Shown piece by piece: positions 50,201-61,215 of a stretch of DNA of 64,000 bases (positions are counted from its first letter, which is position 1; each line of letters begins with the position of its first letter). This stretch comes from Lactobacillus sp. ESL0684 (GTDB lineage Bacteria; Bacillota; Bacilli; Lactobacillales; Lactobacillaceae), in NCBI RefSeq assembly GCF_029392675.1, contig NZ_CP113941.1, positions 422,001-486,000 of the forward strand, in the 5' to 3' direction. The translations under genes and the position numbers were made by a program. The notes under the pieces were generated by a model. It made no database searches, had not been told where the DNA came from, and was given only the letters and a program-made list of their open reading frames with translations.

Positions 50201-50599
50201 ATGGTCATGACAGATCCGATCGCAGATTATTTGACTAGAATTAGAAATGCCAACATGGCAAAGCATGATTCAGTTGAAATTCCTGCATCAAATATTAAAA
50301 AATCTATTTCGGAAATTTTGAAACGCGAAGGTTTTATCCGTGATTACGAAGTTGCTGATGATAACAAACAAGGCATTATCAAGGTTTTCTTGAAATATGG
50401 TCCAAACGGAGAACGTGTCATTTCAGGTTTAAAACGTATTTCTAAGCCAGGTCTTAGAAATTATGTAAGTGCTGAAGACTTACCTAAAGTTCTTAATGGT
50501 TTAGGTATTGCCGTCGTTTCTACTTCTGCCGGTGTAGTTACCGATAAGGAAGCAAGACAGAAAAACGTCGGTGGCGAAGTTCTTGCGTACGTTTGGTAA
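50201..50599 (+). CDS. rpsH: 30S ribosomal protein S8
   Basis: A 132-residue primary 16S-binding protein. [15 protein letters not shown] and the C-terminal [18 protein letters not shown] are typical. ATG 50201 lies 7 nt after AGGAGGA; the second ATG two codons later is too close a competitor to exclude. Confidence 0.96.
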   Translation: MVMTDPIADYLTRIRNANMAKHDSVEIPASNIKKSISEILKREGFIRDYEVADDNKQGIIKVFLKYGPNGERVISGLKRISKPGLRNYVSAEDLPKVLNGLGIAVVSTSAGVVTDKEARQKNVGGEVLAYVW

Positions 50600-50623
50600 T
50601 TCTGACAGAAAGGAGAACATGCA

Positions 50624-51154
50624 ATGAGCCGTATAGGTTTAAAAACAATTGAGGTCCCTGAAAGTGTCACTGTTACCAAAGAAGGCGACAATATAACTGT
50701 TAAGGGCCCAAAGGGTGAATTAACTAGATACTTTGACCCAAAGATTACTTTCAATCAAGCTGATGGCAAAATCAACTTTTCTCGTTCAAATGAAAATGAT
50801 AAAGCACTTCATGGCACTGAGAGAGCTAATTTAGCTTCAATGGTTGAAGGCGTAGTTAATGGCTATAAGAAGACTTTAAAGTTGATTGGTGTTGGTTACC
50901 GTGCTACTACTCAAGGTGACAAGTTAACTTTAAACGTTGGATATTCACAACCAGTTGAAATGACTGCACCTAAGGGAATTTCCGTTAAAGCTACTTCAGC
51001 AACTGAAATTGAAGTAGAAGGAATTTCTAAACAAGGTGTAGGTCAATTTGCTGCTGAAATCCGCGGTGTACGTCCACCTGAGCCTTATAAGGGTAAAGGT
51101 ATTCGTTATGTTGACGAATACGTACGTCGTAAGGAAGGTAAAACAGGTAAATAA
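50624..51154 (+). CDS. rplF: 50S ribosomal protein L6
   Basis: A 176-residue protein near the sarcin-ricin loop. [15 protein letters not shown] and the C-terminal [16 protein letters not shown], a signature of L6, are present. Confidence 0.97.
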   Translation: MSRIGLKTIEVPESVTVTKEGDNITVKGPKGELTRYFDPKITFNQADGKINFSRSNENDKALHGTERANLASMVEGVVNGYKKTLKLIGVGYRATTQGDKLTLNVGYSQPVEMTAPKGISVKATSATEIEVEGISKQGVGQFAAEIRGVRPPEPYKGKGIRYVDEYVRRKEGKTGK

Positions 51155-51179
51155 TAATTAATTTTTTTGAGGTGAAATT

Positions 51180-51539
51180 GTGATTTCAAAACCAGATAAA
51201 AACAAGTTACGCTTAAAGCGTCACAAACGTATTCGTGGCAAGATTTCTGGTACTGCTGAGCGCCCACGCTTAAGCGTTTTTCGTTCAAACAAAAACATCT
51301 ACGCTCAATTAATTGATGACGTAGCGGGTGTAACGCTAGCAAGTGCCTCAACTTTAGACGATTCTATTGCTAAGGATTCCACTAAAGTAGAACAAGCAGA
51401 AGCTGTTGGTAAAGCAATCGCTGAAGCAGCAAAAGCTAAGAACATTACAAATATTGTTTTTGATAGAAGTGGTTATTTATACCATGGCCGTATTTCAGCC
51501 TTGGCAGATGCTGCTCGCGAAAACGGATTAGATTTCTAG
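51180..51539 (+). CDS. rplR: 50S ribosomal protein L18
   Basis: A 119-residue 5S rRNA-binding protein. The start is GTG at 51180 behind [27 protein letters not shown] and [20 protein letters not shown] are conserved. Confidence 0.97.
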   Translation: MISKPDKNKLRLKRHKRIRGKISGTAERPRLSVFRSNKNIYAQLIDDVAGVTLASASTLDDSIAKDSTKVEQAEAVGKAIAEAAKAKNITNIVFDRSGYLYHGRISALADAARENGLDF

Positions 51540-51554
51540 GAAGGAGAATAATAC

Positions 51555-52061
51555 ATGGCAAACCGCAACGATTCTCGTAATAATCGCAGAAATAAAGACG
51601 ACATCGAAGATCAGTTAGTATCAATTAATCGTGTCACTAAGGTTGTCAAGGGTGGTCAGCGAATGAGATTTGCTGCCTTGGTAGTTGTTGGCGACAAAAA
51701 AGGTCGTGTAGGCTTTGGTACTGGTAAAGCTCAAGAAGTTCCAGAAGCAATCCGTAAGGCTGTTGAAGCTGGTAAAAAGAACATGATTAATGTTCCTACG
51801 GTTGGTACTACCATTCCTCACGAAGTAATTGGTCACTATGGTTCAGGTAGTATTTTGTTTAAGCCTGCACCAGCTGGTTCAGGTATTGCAGCTGGTGGTG
51901 CTGTTCGTATCGTAATGGATATGGCAGGTATTGCTGACGTTACTTCTAAGTCACTTGGTTCCAATACACCAATTAATGTTGTACGTGCAACAATTGATGG
52001 TTTGAAAAAACTTAGAACGAGTGAAGAAGTTGAAAAGCTTCGCCACGCAGATTTAGATTAG
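51555..52061 (+). CDS. rpsE: 30S ribosomal protein S5
   Basis: A 168-residue protein with a double-stranded RNA-binding fold; it affects accuracy. [20 protein letters not shown] and [19 protein letters not shown] are typical, and the spectinomycin-loop region appears unaltered. Confidence 0.97.
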   Translation: MANRNDSRNNRRNKDDIEDQLVSINRVTKVVKGGQRMRFAALVVVGDKKGRVGFGTGKAQEVPEAIRKAVEAGKKNMINVPTVGTTIPHEVIGHYGSGSILFKPAPAGSGIAAGGAVRIVMDMAGIADVTSKSLGSNTPINVVRATIDGLKKLRTSEEVEKLRHADLD

Positions 52062-52072
52062 GGAGACAATAA

Positions 52073-52258
52073 ATGACTGAATTAAAAGTTACTTTAATTA
52101 GAAGTGCTGCGCACCGTCTACCTAACCAAAAGAAAATTGTTAAGGCTCTTGGCTTAGGTAGAGTTAACAGCTCAGCTGTTCTACCAGACAATGCTGCTAC
52201 ACGTGGGGCACTGATGAAGATTGCTCACTTAATTTCTGTTGAAGAAATTAATAAATAA
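52073..52258 (+). CDS. rpmD: 50S ribosomal protein L30
   Basis: A 61-residue protein: [20 protein letters not shown] and the [17 protein letters not shown] segment are typical of L30. Normal length, 12 nt after rpsE. Confidence 0.96.
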   Translation: MTELKVTLIRSAAHRLPNQKKIVKALGLGRVNSSAVLPDNAATRGALMKIAHLISVEEINK

Positions 52259-52281
52259 TTTATTGAGGAGGTGCCGAATTA

Positions 52282-52722
52282 ATGAAGCTTCATGAATTAC
52301 ATGCTGCAGAGGGTTCACGCAATACTAGAAAACGTGTTGGACGTGGTACTTCAAGTGGTTATGGTAAGACTTCTGGTCGTGGACAAAAGGGTCAATTGGC
52401 CCGTCAAGGCGGACATACTCGTTTAGGTTTTGAAGGTGGCCAAATGCCATTGTTTAGAACTATGCCTAAGCGTGGTTTTAAGAATGTCAACCGTAAAGAA
52501 TATGCAATTGTTAATTTAGATGACTTAAACAAGTTTGAAGATAACAGTGATGTAACTATTACTGATCTAAAAGAAAAAGGCTTGGTAAAGAAAGAGTTAT
52601 CAGGTGTTAAAGTACTTGCTAAAGGCGAGTTAAAAGTTAAGTTAAATGTAAAGGTTAATAAAGTTTCCGCTGCTGCCAAAAAAGCTATTGAAGCAGCTGG
52701 TGGATCTGTTGAGGTGATCTAA
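52282..52722 (+). CDS. rplO: 50S ribosomal protein L15
   Basis: A 146-residue assembly protein with the Gly/Arg-rich N-terminal extension ([19 protein letters not shown]). Its stop overlaps the secY start by one base, so the two are coupled. Confidence 0.97.
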   Translation: MKLHELHAAEGSRNTRKRVGRGTSSGYGKTSGRGQKGQLARQGGHTRLGFEGGQMPLFRTMPKRGFKNVNRKEYAIVNLDDLNKFEDNSDVTITDLKEKGLVKKELSGVKVLAKGELKVKLNVKVNKVSAAAKKAIEAAGGSVEVI

Positions 52723-54017
52723 TGTTTTCGACCTTGAAGAACGCCTTTAAGGATAAAGAAATTAGAAATAAAATTTATTTTACACTCTTTATCCTTTTGC
52801 TATATCGCATCGGTGCCAATATCGCTGTTCCCGGTGTTAATGCAAAAGCGATCACTCAAGTTGCTCAGACTGGATTAGTACCAATGTTGGATACTGTTTC
52901 AGGTGGTGGACTAGATAATTATTCAATTTTTTCTCTCGGAGTTTCTCCCTATATAACAGCACAAATTGTTATTCAGCTGTTGCAAATGGATATTGTTCCT
53001 GTTTTAGTTGAATGGGGAAAGCAAGGAGAAGTAGGTCGGCGTAAAACAAATCAGGTCACTCGTTGGCTTGCACTTGTAGTTGCATTTGTTCAGAGTATTG
53101 GGATCACTCTTGGTTTCAATTCGTTAACACAAATGGGATTAGTAAAAACGCAAACGTGGCAGACTTATGTAGAAATTGCCATAATTATGACTGCCGGCAC
53201 TATGCTACTTACTTGGCTTGGTGATGAAATCACTGACAAAGGTCTAGGTAATGGTGTTTCTGTTATAATCTTTGGTGGAATTATTGCACGATTACCAGGT
53301 GGTCTTTGGCAAATTTTCAAAGAGGACGTTATAAATAATAACGCGAGTGATCGTTGGCAAGGAATTTTGTTCTTCATCGCGATTATCATTGCAATTCTCA
53401 TCGTAACGCAATTGGTTACATGGGTTGAACAGGCAGATCGTCGTATTCCAATTCAATATACAAAAAGGGCTACTGTCAGTGGTTCAGAAAGTTTTTTGCC
53501 ATTAAAGGTCAATGTTTCAGGTGTTATTCCAGTAATTTTCGCAAGTTCGTTTATTATTACACCTGCAACTATTCTAATGCTCTTTCAAAGAACTCAAGGC
53601 GATCAGCAATGGTACAAAGTAATGACCAGTATTTTTAGTATGCAAACGACACCAGGTGTAATCATTTACACTGTACTAATTATCTTGTTTACTTTCTTCT
53701 ATGCTTTTGTTCAGGTTAACCCTGAGAAGCTGGCTAAGAATTTGCAAAAACAAGGTGCTTATATACCAAGTGTCTGGCCTGGTAAGGATACCCAAAGTTA
53801 CGTTTCAAAATTGTTGATTAGATTATCAACAGTTGGATCAGTTTTCTTAGGTTTAGTTGCCTTATTGCCACAGCTTGCTACTAATTTCTGGGACTTACCT
53901 AGTTCAATTGGTTTAGGTGGAACAAGCCTTTTGATTGTTATTGGGGTAGTTTTGGAGCTATCTCGTCAAATTAATGGATTATTAATGAAGAGAGAATATG
54001 TTGGATTCATCAGATAG
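52722..54017 (+). CDS. secY: Preprotein translocase subunit SecY
   Basis: A 431-residue core of the SecYEG channel with ten predicted membrane helices. [13 protein letters not shown], the plug region, [20 protein letters not shown] and the cytoplasmic loop with [10 protein letters not shown] are conserved. The overlapping start with rplO couples secretion-channel and ribosome synthesis. Confidence 0.97.
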   Translation: MFSTLKNAFKDKEIRNKIYFTLFILLLYRIGANIAVPGVNAKAITQVAQTGLVPMLDTVSGGGLDNYSIFSLGVSPYITAQIVIQLLQMDIVPVLVEWGKQGEVGRRKTNQVTRWLALVVAFVQSIGITLGFNSLTQMGLVKTQTWQTYVEIAIIMTAGTMLLTWLGDEITDKGLGNGVSVIIFGGIIARLPGGLWQIFKEDVINNNASDRWQGILFFIAIIIAILIVTQLVTWVEQADRRIPIQYTKRATVSGSESFLPLKVNVSGVIPVIFASSFIITPATILMLFQRTQGDQQWYKVMTSIFSMQTTPGVIIYTVLIILFTFFYAFVQVNPEKLAKNLQKQGAYIPSVWPGKDTQSYVSKLLIRLSTVGSVFLGLVALLPQLATNFWDLPSSIGLGGTSLLIVIGVVLELSRQINGLLMKREYVGFIR

Positions 54018-54028
54018 GAAATGGAAAA

Positions 54029-54682
54029 ATGATTAACTTATTTCTTTTGGGATTGCCAGGAGCTGGCAAAGGTACGGTATCAGAGCAAATTGTTGATAAA
54101 TATCACTTAACTCATATTTCAACTGGGGATATGTTTAGGGAAGCAATGGCTAATGAGACTAAAGTTGGTCTTGAAGCTAAAAGTTATATTGACAAAGGTA
54201 ATTTGGTACCTGATGAAGTAACTGCTAAATTAGTTGAGGAACGTCTGGCTCAGCCTGACATTAAAAATGGTTATATTTTGGATGGTTTTCCAAGAACAAC
54301 TGTCCAAGCTGAAATGTTGGATGAAATCACTAAAAGGCTTAGTAAACCTTTAACAAAAGTTATTTCGCTTGAAGTTAAAGAAGATATTCTAGTCAAGCGT
54401 TTATCTGCTCGCTTTATGTGTAAAAAATGTGGTGCTACTTATAACAAGATTACTAAGATGCCTAAAGAAAAAGACACCTGTGATCGTTGTGGTAGTCATG
54501 AATTTTATCAACGTGAAGATGACAAACCAGAAGTAGTTAAGAATCGTTTAGAAGTTAACGAAAAGATGAATACGCCTTTGAAAAACTTTTATCAAGCAAA
54601 GGGTTTGCTAACAACTGTAAATGGTGAACAAACTCCAGAAAAAGTTTTTGAAAGTGTAGACACAGTTTTAAGCGATAACTAA
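54029..54682 (+). CDS. adk: Adenylate kinase
   Basis: A 217-residue long-type enzyme (2 ADP = ATP + AMP). P-loop GLPGAGKGT is residues 7-15, STGDMFRE and [11 protein letters not shown] are the AMP-binding parts, and the LID has a four-Cys zinc site (CKKC and CDRC). It follows secY by 11 nt. Confidence 0.97.
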   Translation: MINLFLLGLPGAGKGTVSEQIVDKYHLTHISTGDMFREAMANETKVGLEAKSYIDKGNLVPDEVTAKLVEERLAQPDIKNGYILDGFPRTTVQAEMLDEITKRLSKPLTKVISLEVKEDILVKRLSARFMCKKCGATYNKITKMPKEKDTCDRCGSHEFYQREDDKPEVVKNRLEVNEKMNTPLKNFYQAKGLLTTVNGEQTPEKVFESVDTVLSDN

Positions 54683-54685
54683 TAA

Positions 54686-54714
54686 TTTAGATATTTGCTT
54701 GGACGTGTTATAAT
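54686..54714 (+). promoter_or_regulatory. Internal promoter before infA
   Basis: TTTAGA (54686-54691), 17-bp spacer, TATAAT (54709-54714) with TG-T before the -10. It lies in the 68-nt adk-infA gap and would give infA to rplQ an independent supply. Confidence 0.65.
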
Positions 54715-54750
54715 CTCAAAGTATGACTGTTTAATTGCGGAGGAAAGACT

Positions 54751-54972
54751 TTGGCAAAAGATGATGTCATTGAAGTAAAAGGTAAGGTTGTAGATACTTT
54801 GCCTAATGCTATGTTTAAAGTTGAATTGGAAAATGGAGCTGTTATTTTAGCACATGTTTCCGGCAAGATTAGAATGCACTACATTCGTATTTTGCCTGGT
54901 GACCGTGTTACTGTGGAACTTTCTCCTTACGATTTAACAAAAGGTAGAATTACGTATCGGTTTATAAAGTAA
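54751..54972 (+). CDS. infA: Translation initiation factor IF-1
   Basis: A 73-residue single OB-fold protein that blocks the A site during initiation. [20 protein letters not shown] and [19 protein letters not shown] are conserved. The start is TTG at 54751 behind TGCGGAGG. Confidence 0.96.
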
Positions 54973-54986
54973 TAACGGGGGTAAAC

Positions 54987-55103
54987 ATGAAGGTTAGACC
55001 ATCTGTTAAACCAATGTGTGAACATTGTAAGATTATTAAAAGACATGGTCGTGTAATGGTTATTTGTTCTGCAAATCCAAAGCACAAGCAACGTCAAGGT
55101 TAA
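54987..55103 (+). CDS. rpmJ: 50S ribosomal protein L36
   Basis: A 38-residue zinc-ribbon protein, [19 protein letters not shown] followed by the second Cys and the His of the zinc site (three Cys plus one His in total). This is the zinc-binding form. It lies 14 nt after infA, with a GGGG-rich ribosome binding site. Confidence 0.96.
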
Positions 55104-55126
55104 AAATAAAATAGGAGGTGCAATTT

Positions 55127-55477
55127 ATGGCACGTATTGCTGGTGTTGACTTACCAAGAGATAAAAGAATAGTTGTTGCTTTAACATATATTTATGGTAT
55201 TGGTGAACCAACAGCTCAAAAGATTTGTTCAGATGCTGGTGTTTCTGAAGACATCCGTTCAAAAGATTTGACTCCAGATGATCAAGAAAAGCTGCGGATG
55301 GAAGTTGACAAATACCGTGTTGAAGGTGACTTGCGTAGACAAGTTAGCATGAATGTTAAGCGGTTAATTGATATCGGTTCATACCGCGGCATTCGCCATC
55401 GTCGTGGCCTTCCGGTTCGTGGACAAAATACCAAGAATAATGCACGGACTCGTAAGGGTAGTAAAAAGAATAGATAA
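55127..55477 (+). CDS. rpsM: 30S ribosomal protein S13
   Basis: A 116-residue protein of the 30S head. ATG 55127 ([14 protein letters not shown]) behind AGGAGGTG is preferred to an upstream in-frame start. The C-terminal [19 protein letters not shown] tail is intact. Confidence 0.97.
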   Translation: MARIAGVDLPRDKRIVVALTYIYGIGEPTAQKICSDAGVSEDIRSKDLTPDDQEKLRMEVDKYRVEGDLRRQVSMNVKRLIDIGSYRGIRHRRGLPVRGQNTKNNARTRKGSKKNR

Positions 55478-55498
55478 ATTTTATAAGGAGGTTTATTG

Positions 55499-55877
55499 AT
55501 GCCAAAAACAGCACGTAAGCGTCGTGTGAAGAAGCACGTTGAAAAAGGCGTTGCGCATATTCATTCAACGTTTAATAATACTTTAGTCATGATTACTGAC
55601 GTACAAGGTAATGCAGTTGCTTGGTCTTCAGCTGGTGCATTGGGCTTTAAGGGTAGTCGTAAGTCTACTCCTTTTGCAGCTCAAATGGCAGCAGAAGCAG
55701 CAGCTAAGAGTGCAATGGATCAAGGCATGAAACATGTAGAAGTTTCTGTTAAGGGTCCTGGCGCTGGTCGTGAATCTGCTATTAGATCACTGCAAGCCGC
55801 TGGTCTTGAAATCACTACAATTCGTGATGTTACTCCAGTTCCCCACAATGGTTCCAGACCACCAAAACGTCGTCGTG
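55499..55877 (+). CDS. rpsK: 30S ribosomal protein S11
   Basis: A 127-residue protein of the platform, starting [20 protein letters not shown] at ATG 55499 (a TTG directly upstream is less likely). The C-terminal [17 protein letters not shown] is the family signature. The stop codon TAA is at 55880-55882, so the full frame including stop ends at 55882. Confidence 0.95.
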
Positions 55878-55927
55878 TATAATTTTGTTCTTAATGAAGA
55901 ACATTGCGTTTTGAAAGGGGCCTAGTA

Positions 55928-56866
55928 ATGATTGAATTTGAAAAACCCAATATTACCGTTGTTGACCAAGAGAAGTCTTACGGCAAATTTATTATTGAAC
56001 CACTTGAACGTGGCTTTGGTACTACTTTAGGTAACTCATTACGTAGAGTTTTACTTACGTCTATCCCAGGAACCGGTCTGGTTTATGTTCAAGTCGATGG
56101 TGTCTTGCATGAATTTTCAACAGTACCCGGTGTTCGCGAAGATGTAACTAAAATGATTCTGAATTTGAAGAAACTTGAATTAAAGTCTCTTTCAGATGAA
56201 CAAAAGCTTATTGAGTTGGATATTGAAGGACCGGCTACTGTAACTGCCGATGATCTTAAAGTTGATTCAGATGTTCAAATACTGAATCCAGATCAATATA
56301 TTTGTACTATTGCTGATGGCAGTCACTTGCATATGCAAATTGCTGTCAAAAATGGTCGTGGATATGTAGCGGCGAGTGACAATAAGAGTGAAGATATGCC
56401 AATTGGGGTTATACCAGTAGATTCTCTTTTCTCACCAATTAAAAAAGTTAATTATCAGGTTGAATCGACTCGGGTTGGAAAAAGGGATGACTTTGACAAG
56501 CTTACTTTAGAAGTTTGGACTGATGGTTCAATCAAACCTAATGATGCCCTTAGTTTTGCTGCTAAAATTTTAGTAGAACACTTCAAAGTGTTTGAAACTG
56601 CTGATGCAAGTACAAAATTTGATGATGTTATGATTGAAAAAGAAGACAATACAGCAGAGAAAAAACTTGAAATGACAATTGAAGAGTTAGATTTATCTGT
56701 TCGTTCATATAACTGTCTTAAACGTGCAGGCATTAATACTTTGCAAGAGTTAACTGATAAGACTGAAGCAGATATGATGCGAGTACGTAATTTGGGTCGT
56801 AAATCATTGGAAGAAGTTAAGAACAAATTAGCTGACTTAGGACTTTCACTTCGTCAAGAAGATTAA
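55928..56866 (+). CDS. rpoA: RNA polymerase alpha subunit
   Basis: A 312-residue protein. The N-terminal dimerisation domain includes [20 protein letters not shown]. An acidic linker follows, and the C-terminal domain with [19 protein letters not shown] and [13 protein letters not shown] binds UP elements and regulators. ATG 55928 (MIEFEKPNI) is chosen; AAAGGGGCC lies upstream. Confidence 0.97.
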   Translation: MIEFEKPNITVVDQEKSYGKFIIEPLERGFGTTLGNSLRRVLLTSIPGTGLVYVQVDGVLHEFSTVPGVREDVTKMILNLKKLELKSLSDEQKLIELDIEGPATVTADDLKVDSDVQILNPDQYICTIADGSHLHMQIAVKNGRGYVAASDNKSEDMPIGVIPVDSLFSPIKKVNYQVESTRVGKRDDFDKLTLEVWTDGSIKPNDALSFAAKILVEHFKVFETADASTKFDDVMIEKEDNTAEKKLEMTIEELDLSVRSYNCLKRAGINTLQELTDKTEADMMRVRNLGRKSLEEVKNKLADLGLSLRQED

Positions 56867-56891
56867 TGAAAAATAAAAGGAGGTAAACTTG

Positions 56892-57275
56892 ATGGCATAC
56901 CGTAAATTAGGCTGGGACAGTGCACATAGGAAAGCAATGCTGAGAGAAATGACCACTCAACTGATCATTAAAGAGCGGATTGTTACTACTGAAACTCGTG
57001 CCAAAGAGATTCGTAAAACAGCCGAAAAAATGATTACTTTAGGTAAACGTGGTGACTTGGCCGCAAGAAGAAAAGCTGCTGCTTTTGTTCGCGATGAAGT
57101 TGCTGATATCCATGAAGAAGATGATGCAGTAGTTGTTAAATCAGCATTGCAAAAGCTTTTTAGTGATATTGCTCCACGTTACAAAGATCGTAATGGTGGT
57201 TATACTAGAATTATGAAGTTAGCTAACCCTCGTAAGGGTGATGCAGCTCCAATGGTTGTTCTTGAATTAGTTTAG
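56892..57275 (+). CDS. rplQ: 50S ribosomal protein L17
   Basis: A 127-residue tunnel-exit protein: [20 protein letters not shown] and the C-terminal [20 protein letters not shown] are typical. ATG 56892 is preferred to the adjacent TTG. Last gene of the alpha operon, followed by a structured 3' element. Confidence 0.97.
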   Translation: MAYRKLGWDSAHRKAMLREMTTQLIIKERIVTTETRAKEIRKTAEKMITLGKRGDLAARRKAAAFVRDEVADIHEEDDAVVVKSALQKLFSDIAPRYKDRNGGYTRIMKLANPRKGDAAPMVVLELV

Positions 57276-57404
57276 TTTCAGAACAACAAACTTAATAGCT
57301 ATTAAGAATTATCCATGAAAGTGAGAATAAGCGTTAAGATGATGACGAAAGTTTAGTCTAGCTTAGATAATAAAAGTTATCCCTCTTCATGGATGATTTT
57401 TTTT
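57276..57404 (+). ncRNA. L17 downstream element-like structured 3' UTR of rplQ
   Basis: Directly after rplQ, ATCCATGAA (57311-57319) pairs with TTCATGGAT (57386-57394), closing about 66 nt of further structure, and a run of T residues follows. Position and shape match the L17 downstream element motif known from lactic acid bacteria and Listeria. It probably ends the alpha operon transcript and may have a regulatory role. A covariance search was not possible. Confidence 0.7.
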
Positions 57405-57415
57405 GCTTTTTTATA

Positions 57416-57465
57416 AAAATGGCTACTAACAGATTTATATTTTATCTTGTTAGTAGCCATTTTAA
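57416..57465 (-). terminator. Terminator of the small membrane protein gene
   Basis: AAAATGGCTACTAACA (57416-57431) pairs with TGTTAGTAGCCATTTT (57448-57463). It is symmetric and lies just downstream of the minus-strand stop; it would also back up the L17 element on the plus strand. Confidence 0.8.
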
Positions 57466-57477
57466 TTATTTAGACAC

Positions 57478-57675
57478 TTAATTCAATAAATTGTATAGCT
57501 GGTCATATACTTGATGTGAGAATCCAGGTGCAAATAACAAAATTATCCCTAGTAAAAGTAGAGCTATTACGACTGTAATTATTAACATCTTCCAAAATTT
57601 AGATGTAATTTTGGAACTTATAACAAGTAAAATTATTCCAATAATTAATGTTGATAGTAGCATTGTAAAGCCCAT
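57478..57675 (-). CDS. Small hypothetical membrane protein
   Basis: A 65-residue protein that I do not recognise. Two hydrophobic helices (about residues 2-20 and 29-50) are joined by a short basic loop (SSKITSKFWK), with a polar C-terminus. ATG 57675 is chosen because GGGTGGTGATC, close to the full anti-Shine-Dalgarno complement, lies just upstream; GTG at 57687 overlaps that site. It has its own terminator, which supports a real gene. It is divergent from the ECF module. Confidence 0.6.
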   Translation of the reverse strand: MGFTMLLSTLIIGIILLVISSKITSKFWKMLIITVVIALLLLGIILLFAPGFSHQVYDQLYNLLN

Positions 57676-57813
57676 ATTGATCACCACCCTTTTATATAAT
57701 ATATATTTTACTGTATATTAATTAAGTTATAGTTAAGAATGGAAAAATTATAATTAAAATTAATACTTAATAAAAAAATAAATTAAGTAATATCACAAAT
57801 AACTGGTCATTTT

Positions 57814-57822
57814 TGGTACAAT
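57814..57822 (+). promoter_or_regulatory. Extended -10 promoter of the ecf-truA operon
   Basis: TGGTACAAT (57814-57822), 26 nt before the ecfA1 start. The -35 region is not well conserved. The intergenic region 57688-57848 is very AT-rich and otherwise shows nothing clear. Confidence 0.5.
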
Positions 57823-57848
57823 AGAAAAGATTATAGGACGGTGAAAAG

Positions 57849-58700
57849 ATGGCTGAAAATAGTATTATTAAGATTAAAAATGTAAGTTATACTTATCCCG
57901 AAACCAAGAAGCCGGCAATAGACCAGATTAGTTTTGAAGTTGAAAGAGGATCGTGGACTGCAATAATTGGACATAATGGTAGTGGCAAATCAACTATTAT
58001 TAGATTAATTAATGGTTTGTTAGTTCCAGATGAACAGGGACAACCGTATATTGAGGTTGATGGTGTAGAGCTAACTGATGATACAGTTTGGCAGATTAGA
58101 AACAAGGTCGGGGTAGTTTTTCAAAATCCTGACAATCAATTTGTTGGCGCTACTGTAGCTGACGATGTGGCTTTTGGTTTGGAAAACCGCGGTGTTGCTC
58201 GTAATGAGATGTTGAAGATTATTCCTAAAGTTCTTGAAGCAGTAGGAATGTCTTCAAGTAGTGATGTTGAGCCTGCCAATTTGTCAGGAGGACAAAAGCA
58301 AAGAGTAGCAATAGCTGGTATTTTGGCAATTAAACCTAAAATTATTATTTTAGATGAGGCAACCTCAATGCTTGATCCTGAAGGAAAAAATCAAATTTTG
58401 GAAATTGTGCGCCAAATGAAAGAAAAATATCATTTAACAGTTATTTCAATTACGCATGATATTGATGAGGCTAGTCAAGCCGATCAGGTAATCGTTATGA
58501 ATGATGGCAAGCTAGTTGATCAAGGATCAACCAAAAAGATTTTTAATCAAACACAGTTACTTGATGATTTAGGACTTGATGTGCCATTTTTTCAACAAAT
58601 AAAAATAAGACTTATACAAGATGGCATCAAACTGCCTAATGATATTGATTCAGAAGAAGAGATGATCAATTACTTATGTCAATTAAATTCGAAAATGTAA
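57849..58700 (+). CDS. ecfA1: ECF transporter ATPase A1
   Basis: A 283-residue ABC ATPase of the shared energy-coupling factor module. Walker A is GHNGSGKST (residues 41-49), the Q-loop [15 protein letters not shown], the signature LSGGQKQR, Walker [14 protein letters not shown], and the switch His is in ISITHD. The C-terminal extension is typical of EcfA. It overlaps ecfA2 by 25 nt. The module powers S components for vitamins, such as the one at 2332-2880. Confidence 0.95.
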   Translation: MAENSIIKIKNVSYTYPETKKPAIDQISFEVERGSWTAIIGHNGSGKSTIIRLINGLLVPDEQGQPYIEVDGVELTDDTVWQIRNKVGVVFQNPDNQFVGATVADDVAFGLENRGVARNEMLKIIPKVLEAVGMSSSSDVEPANLSGGQKQRVAIAGILAIKPKIIILDEATSMLDPEGKNQILEIVRQMKEKYHLTVISITHDIDEASQADQVIVMNDGKLVDQGSTKKIFNQTQLLDDLGLDVPFFQQIKIRLIQDGIKLPNDIDSEEEMINYLCQLNSKM

Positions 58701-59521
58701 GCTATATTTATGCACAAGATTCGCCAACTGAAAAAATTGGGTTGAAGAATATTAATTTTGAAATACAAGATGGCTCTTTTGTAGCAATCATTGGGCATAC
58801 TGGTAGTGGCAAGTCGACTTTAATGCAGCATTTTAATGCCTTACTTAAGCCTGCAACAGGGAAAATTGAAATTGCTGGGACGACAATTACACCTGAAACA
58901 ACCAATAAAAATCTAAAAGAATTACGACGAAAAGTGAGCTTAGTGTTTCAATTTCCAGAATCGCAATTATTTGAAAGTACTGTCTTAGATGATATTGCAT
59001 ATGGACCAAAAAATTTCGGTTATAATAATGCAGAGGCTAATGAGCTGGCAAAAAAATGGCTGAAAAAAGTGGGATTGCCTGATTCACTTGCTAGTGTATC
59101 TCCATTCGAATTATCTGGCGGACAGATGCGTCGAGTAGCAATAGCTGGGGTAATGGCTTATGAACCAGATATTCTTTGTTTAGATGAACCAGTCGCAGGA
59201 CTTGATCCACAAGCGCGCAAGCAAATTATGCAACTATTTGCTGAATATCAAACAGAAGGGCACACTGTTATTTTGGTAACTCATAATATGGATGATGTAG
59301 TAGATTATGCCGATGACGTAATTGTTATGGAACAAGGAAAAATGATAAAGCATGATCGTCCAAGCAAAGTTTTTCAGAAGCGCAGTTGGCTTCGACAACA
59401 TCACTTAGATGAACCTAAAGCAATGCTGTTTGCCAGTCGTTTGCATAATTATACTTTTCCACAGCTGCCGCTTACAAGTAATGACTTGGTGAAAGCAATT
59501 GCAGAAAATTTGCGGAGGTAG
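58676..59521 (+). CDS. ecfA2: ECF transporter ATPase A2
   Basis: A 281-residue partner ATPase. Walker A is GHTGSGKST, the Q-loop [15 protein letters not shown], the signature LSGGQMRR, Walker [14 protein letters not shown], and the switch His is in LVTHNMDD. It forms a heterodimer with EcfA1 in known ECF complexes. Start ATG 58676 lies inside ecfA1, a sign of coupled synthesis. The T gene follows 5 nt later. Confidence 0.95.
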   Translation: MSIKFENVSYIYAQDSPTEKIGLKNINFEIQDGSFVAIIGHTGSGKSTLMQHFNALLKPATGKIEIAGTTITPETTNKNLKELRRKVSLVFQFPESQLFESTVLDDIAYGPKNFGYNNAEANELAKKWLKKVGLPDSLASVSPFELSGGQMRRVAIAGVMAYEPDILCLDEPVAGLDPQARKQIMQLFAEYQTEGHTVILVTHNMDDVVDYADDVIVMEQGKMIKHDRPSKVFQKRSWLRQHHLDEPKAMLFASRLHNYTFPQLPLTSNDLVKAIAENLRR

Positions 59522-59526
59522 TTTAG

Positions 59527-60324
59527 ATGAGTAAGATTTTAATTGGACGTTATGTCCCGGGAAATTCACTTGTTTATAAAATGGATCCGCGTGGAAAACT
59601 GCTAGCAACCATCTTCTTTATTTTGATTATTTTTCTAGCTAATAATCCAGTCACGTATGCAATTGTGACAATATATAGCTTGTTAGCTGTTGCAGCGACA
59701 AAGTTAAAACCACGAGTTTTCTGGGATGGCGTCAAGCCAATGATTTGGCTGATTTTTTTCACTTCTGTCTTACAATTATTTTTCACAGTGGGTGGAACTG
59801 TTTATTGGCAGTGGGCATTTCTCGCGATTTCAAGTTATGGGATAGAGAATGCAGTCTTTATTTTTATTCGATTTACGGTGATTATTTTAATTTCAACGGT
59901 AATGACGGTAACTACAATGCCGCTTGAAATTGCTGATGCGATGGAATGGCTTCTGACGCCATTGAAATTGTTTAAAGTTCCTGTGGATAAAATTGCCTTA
60001 GTTATGTCGATTGCACTTCGCTTTGTGCCAACTTTATTTGATGAAACGGTTAAGATAATGAATGCACAACGTTCTCGCGGAGCTGATTTTAATGACGGAG
60101 GCTTGATTAAGCGCGCTAAAGCAATCACACCTTTATTAGTGCCATTGTTTATTAGTTCTTTGGAAACAGCCCTTGATTTGTCAACGGCAATGGAATCACG
60201 TGGCTATCGCGGTGATGCAGGCAGAACCAAATATCGTATTTTACGCTGGTCAAAATATGATCTATATAATTTAGGCTATTTTGCTAGTTTAATTATATTA
60301 CTAATAATTTTTAGGACTGCATAA
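59527..60324 (+). CDS. ecfT: ECF transporter transmembrane subunit T
   Basis: A 265-residue membrane scaffold with about five to six helices. The two coupling motifs that contact the ATPases are AQRSRGADF and MESRGYRG. Normal length. Its stop overlaps the truA ATG (TAATG). Confidence 0.95.
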   Translation: MSKILIGRYVPGNSLVYKMDPRGKLLATIFFILIIFLANNPVTYAIVTIYSLLAVAATKLKPRVFWDGVKPMIWLIFFTSVLQLFFTVGGTVYWQWAFLAISSYGIENAVFIFIRFTVIILISTVMTVTTMPLEIADAMEWLLTPLKLFKVPVDKIALVMSIALRFVPTLFDETVKIMNAQRSRGADFNDGGLIKRAKAITPLLVPLFISSLETALDLSTAMESRGYRGDAGRTKYRILRWSKYDLYNLGYFASLIILLIIFRTA

Positions 60325-61109
60325 TGAAAACTAATTATAAAATGACCCTGGCATATGATGGGTATTTATTTCATGGTTTCCAGTCACAGCCAAACCAGAG
60401 AACGGTTCAAGGTACTATTGAAGCTGCTCTGAAAAAAATGTCTAAGGGTAAGACGATTCAGGTTGAAGGCTCAGGTCGAACTGATGCTGGTGTTCATGCG
60501 CTAGGGCAAGTAATTCAATTTATTTATGAAGGCAATCCGATTGTTCCTGAAAGAATGTTGTTTGCGCTAAATTCAATGATGCCGCTAGATATTGTTTTTA
60601 AAGAGTGTGAAATTGTTAATTCGGATTTTCATGCCCGTTACAGTGTTAAAGGTAAATGGTATCGATATCGAGTTAGTCTGGATAAGTTCGTTGATCCTTT
60701 CAAACGATTTTATACCGGTCACTATCCTTATCCAGTTGATATCGCAAAGATGAAATTAGCTGGTCATGATTTACTGGGAAGGCATGATTTTACAAGTTTT
60801 GCGGCAAGTGGTGGCCAAATAAAAAATAAGGTTCGCACTATGTATTATGTCAATGTTGAAAAAGATGAGGCTAGCAATGAAGTAATTTTTGACTTTATTT
60901 GCTCTGGCTTTTTGTATAATATGGTGCGGATTTTAGTGGCTACTTTACTTGAAATAGGTAATGATAAACGACCTATAGATGATATTCCCCGGGTAATAAT
61001 GGCTAAAGATCGTGAACAAGTCAGGGAAACAGCTCAAGCAAGTGGGTTATATCTATACCATGTTTTTTATGAAGACGTACCTGAAAAATATCGACAAGAC
61101 TTAGCCTAA
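60324..61109 (+). CDS. truA: tRNA pseudouridine(38-40) synthase
   Basis: A 261-residue enzyme that converts uridines 38-40 of tRNA anticodon arms to pseudouridine. The catalytic Asp is D54 in [25 protein letters not shown] near the N-terminus and [17 protein letters not shown] near the C-terminus are conserved. It overlaps ecfT by 1 nt; ecf-truA linkage is common in Firmicutes. Confidence 0.96.
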   Translation: MKTNYKMTLAYDGYLFHGFQSQPNQRTVQGTIEAALKKMSKGKTIQVEGSGRTDAGVHALGQVIQFIYEGNPIVPERMLFALNSMMPLDIVFKECEIVNSDFHARYSVKGKWYRYRVSLDKFVDPFKRFYTGHYPYPVDIAKMKLAGHDLLGRHDFTSFAASGGQIKNKVRTMYYVNVEKDEASNEVIFDFICSGFLYNMVRILVATLLEIGNDKRPIDDIPRVIMAKDREQVRETAQASGLYLYHVFYEDVPEKYRQDLA

Positions 61110-61111
61110 CA

Positions 61112-61140
61112 TTGACATTTTAGTAAAAATGGCGTATTCT
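61112..61140 (+). promoter_or_regulatory. Promoter of rplM-rpsI
   Basis: TTGACA (61112-61117), 17-bp spacer, TATTCT (61135-61140), just after the truA stop. Confidence 0.75.
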
Positions 61141-61146
61141 AGTACA

Positions 61147-61215
61147 GTATGTTTGTCCATGATAGGCCCCGGAAACTTATTGTTTTCAAACAACGTATAA
61201 ACGGAGGAAATTACA
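61147..61215 (+). promoter_or_regulatory. L13 leader-like 5' UTR of rplM
   Basis: About 69 nt between the predicted transcript start and rplM. GTTTG (near 61151) can pair with CAAAC (near 61188), enclosing a GGCCCCGG segment and a smaller hairpin, with the AACGGAGG ribosome binding site after it. An L13 leader is known before rplM in Firmicutes, and this region is in the right place. Assignment rests on position and simple pairing. Confidence 0.55.
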
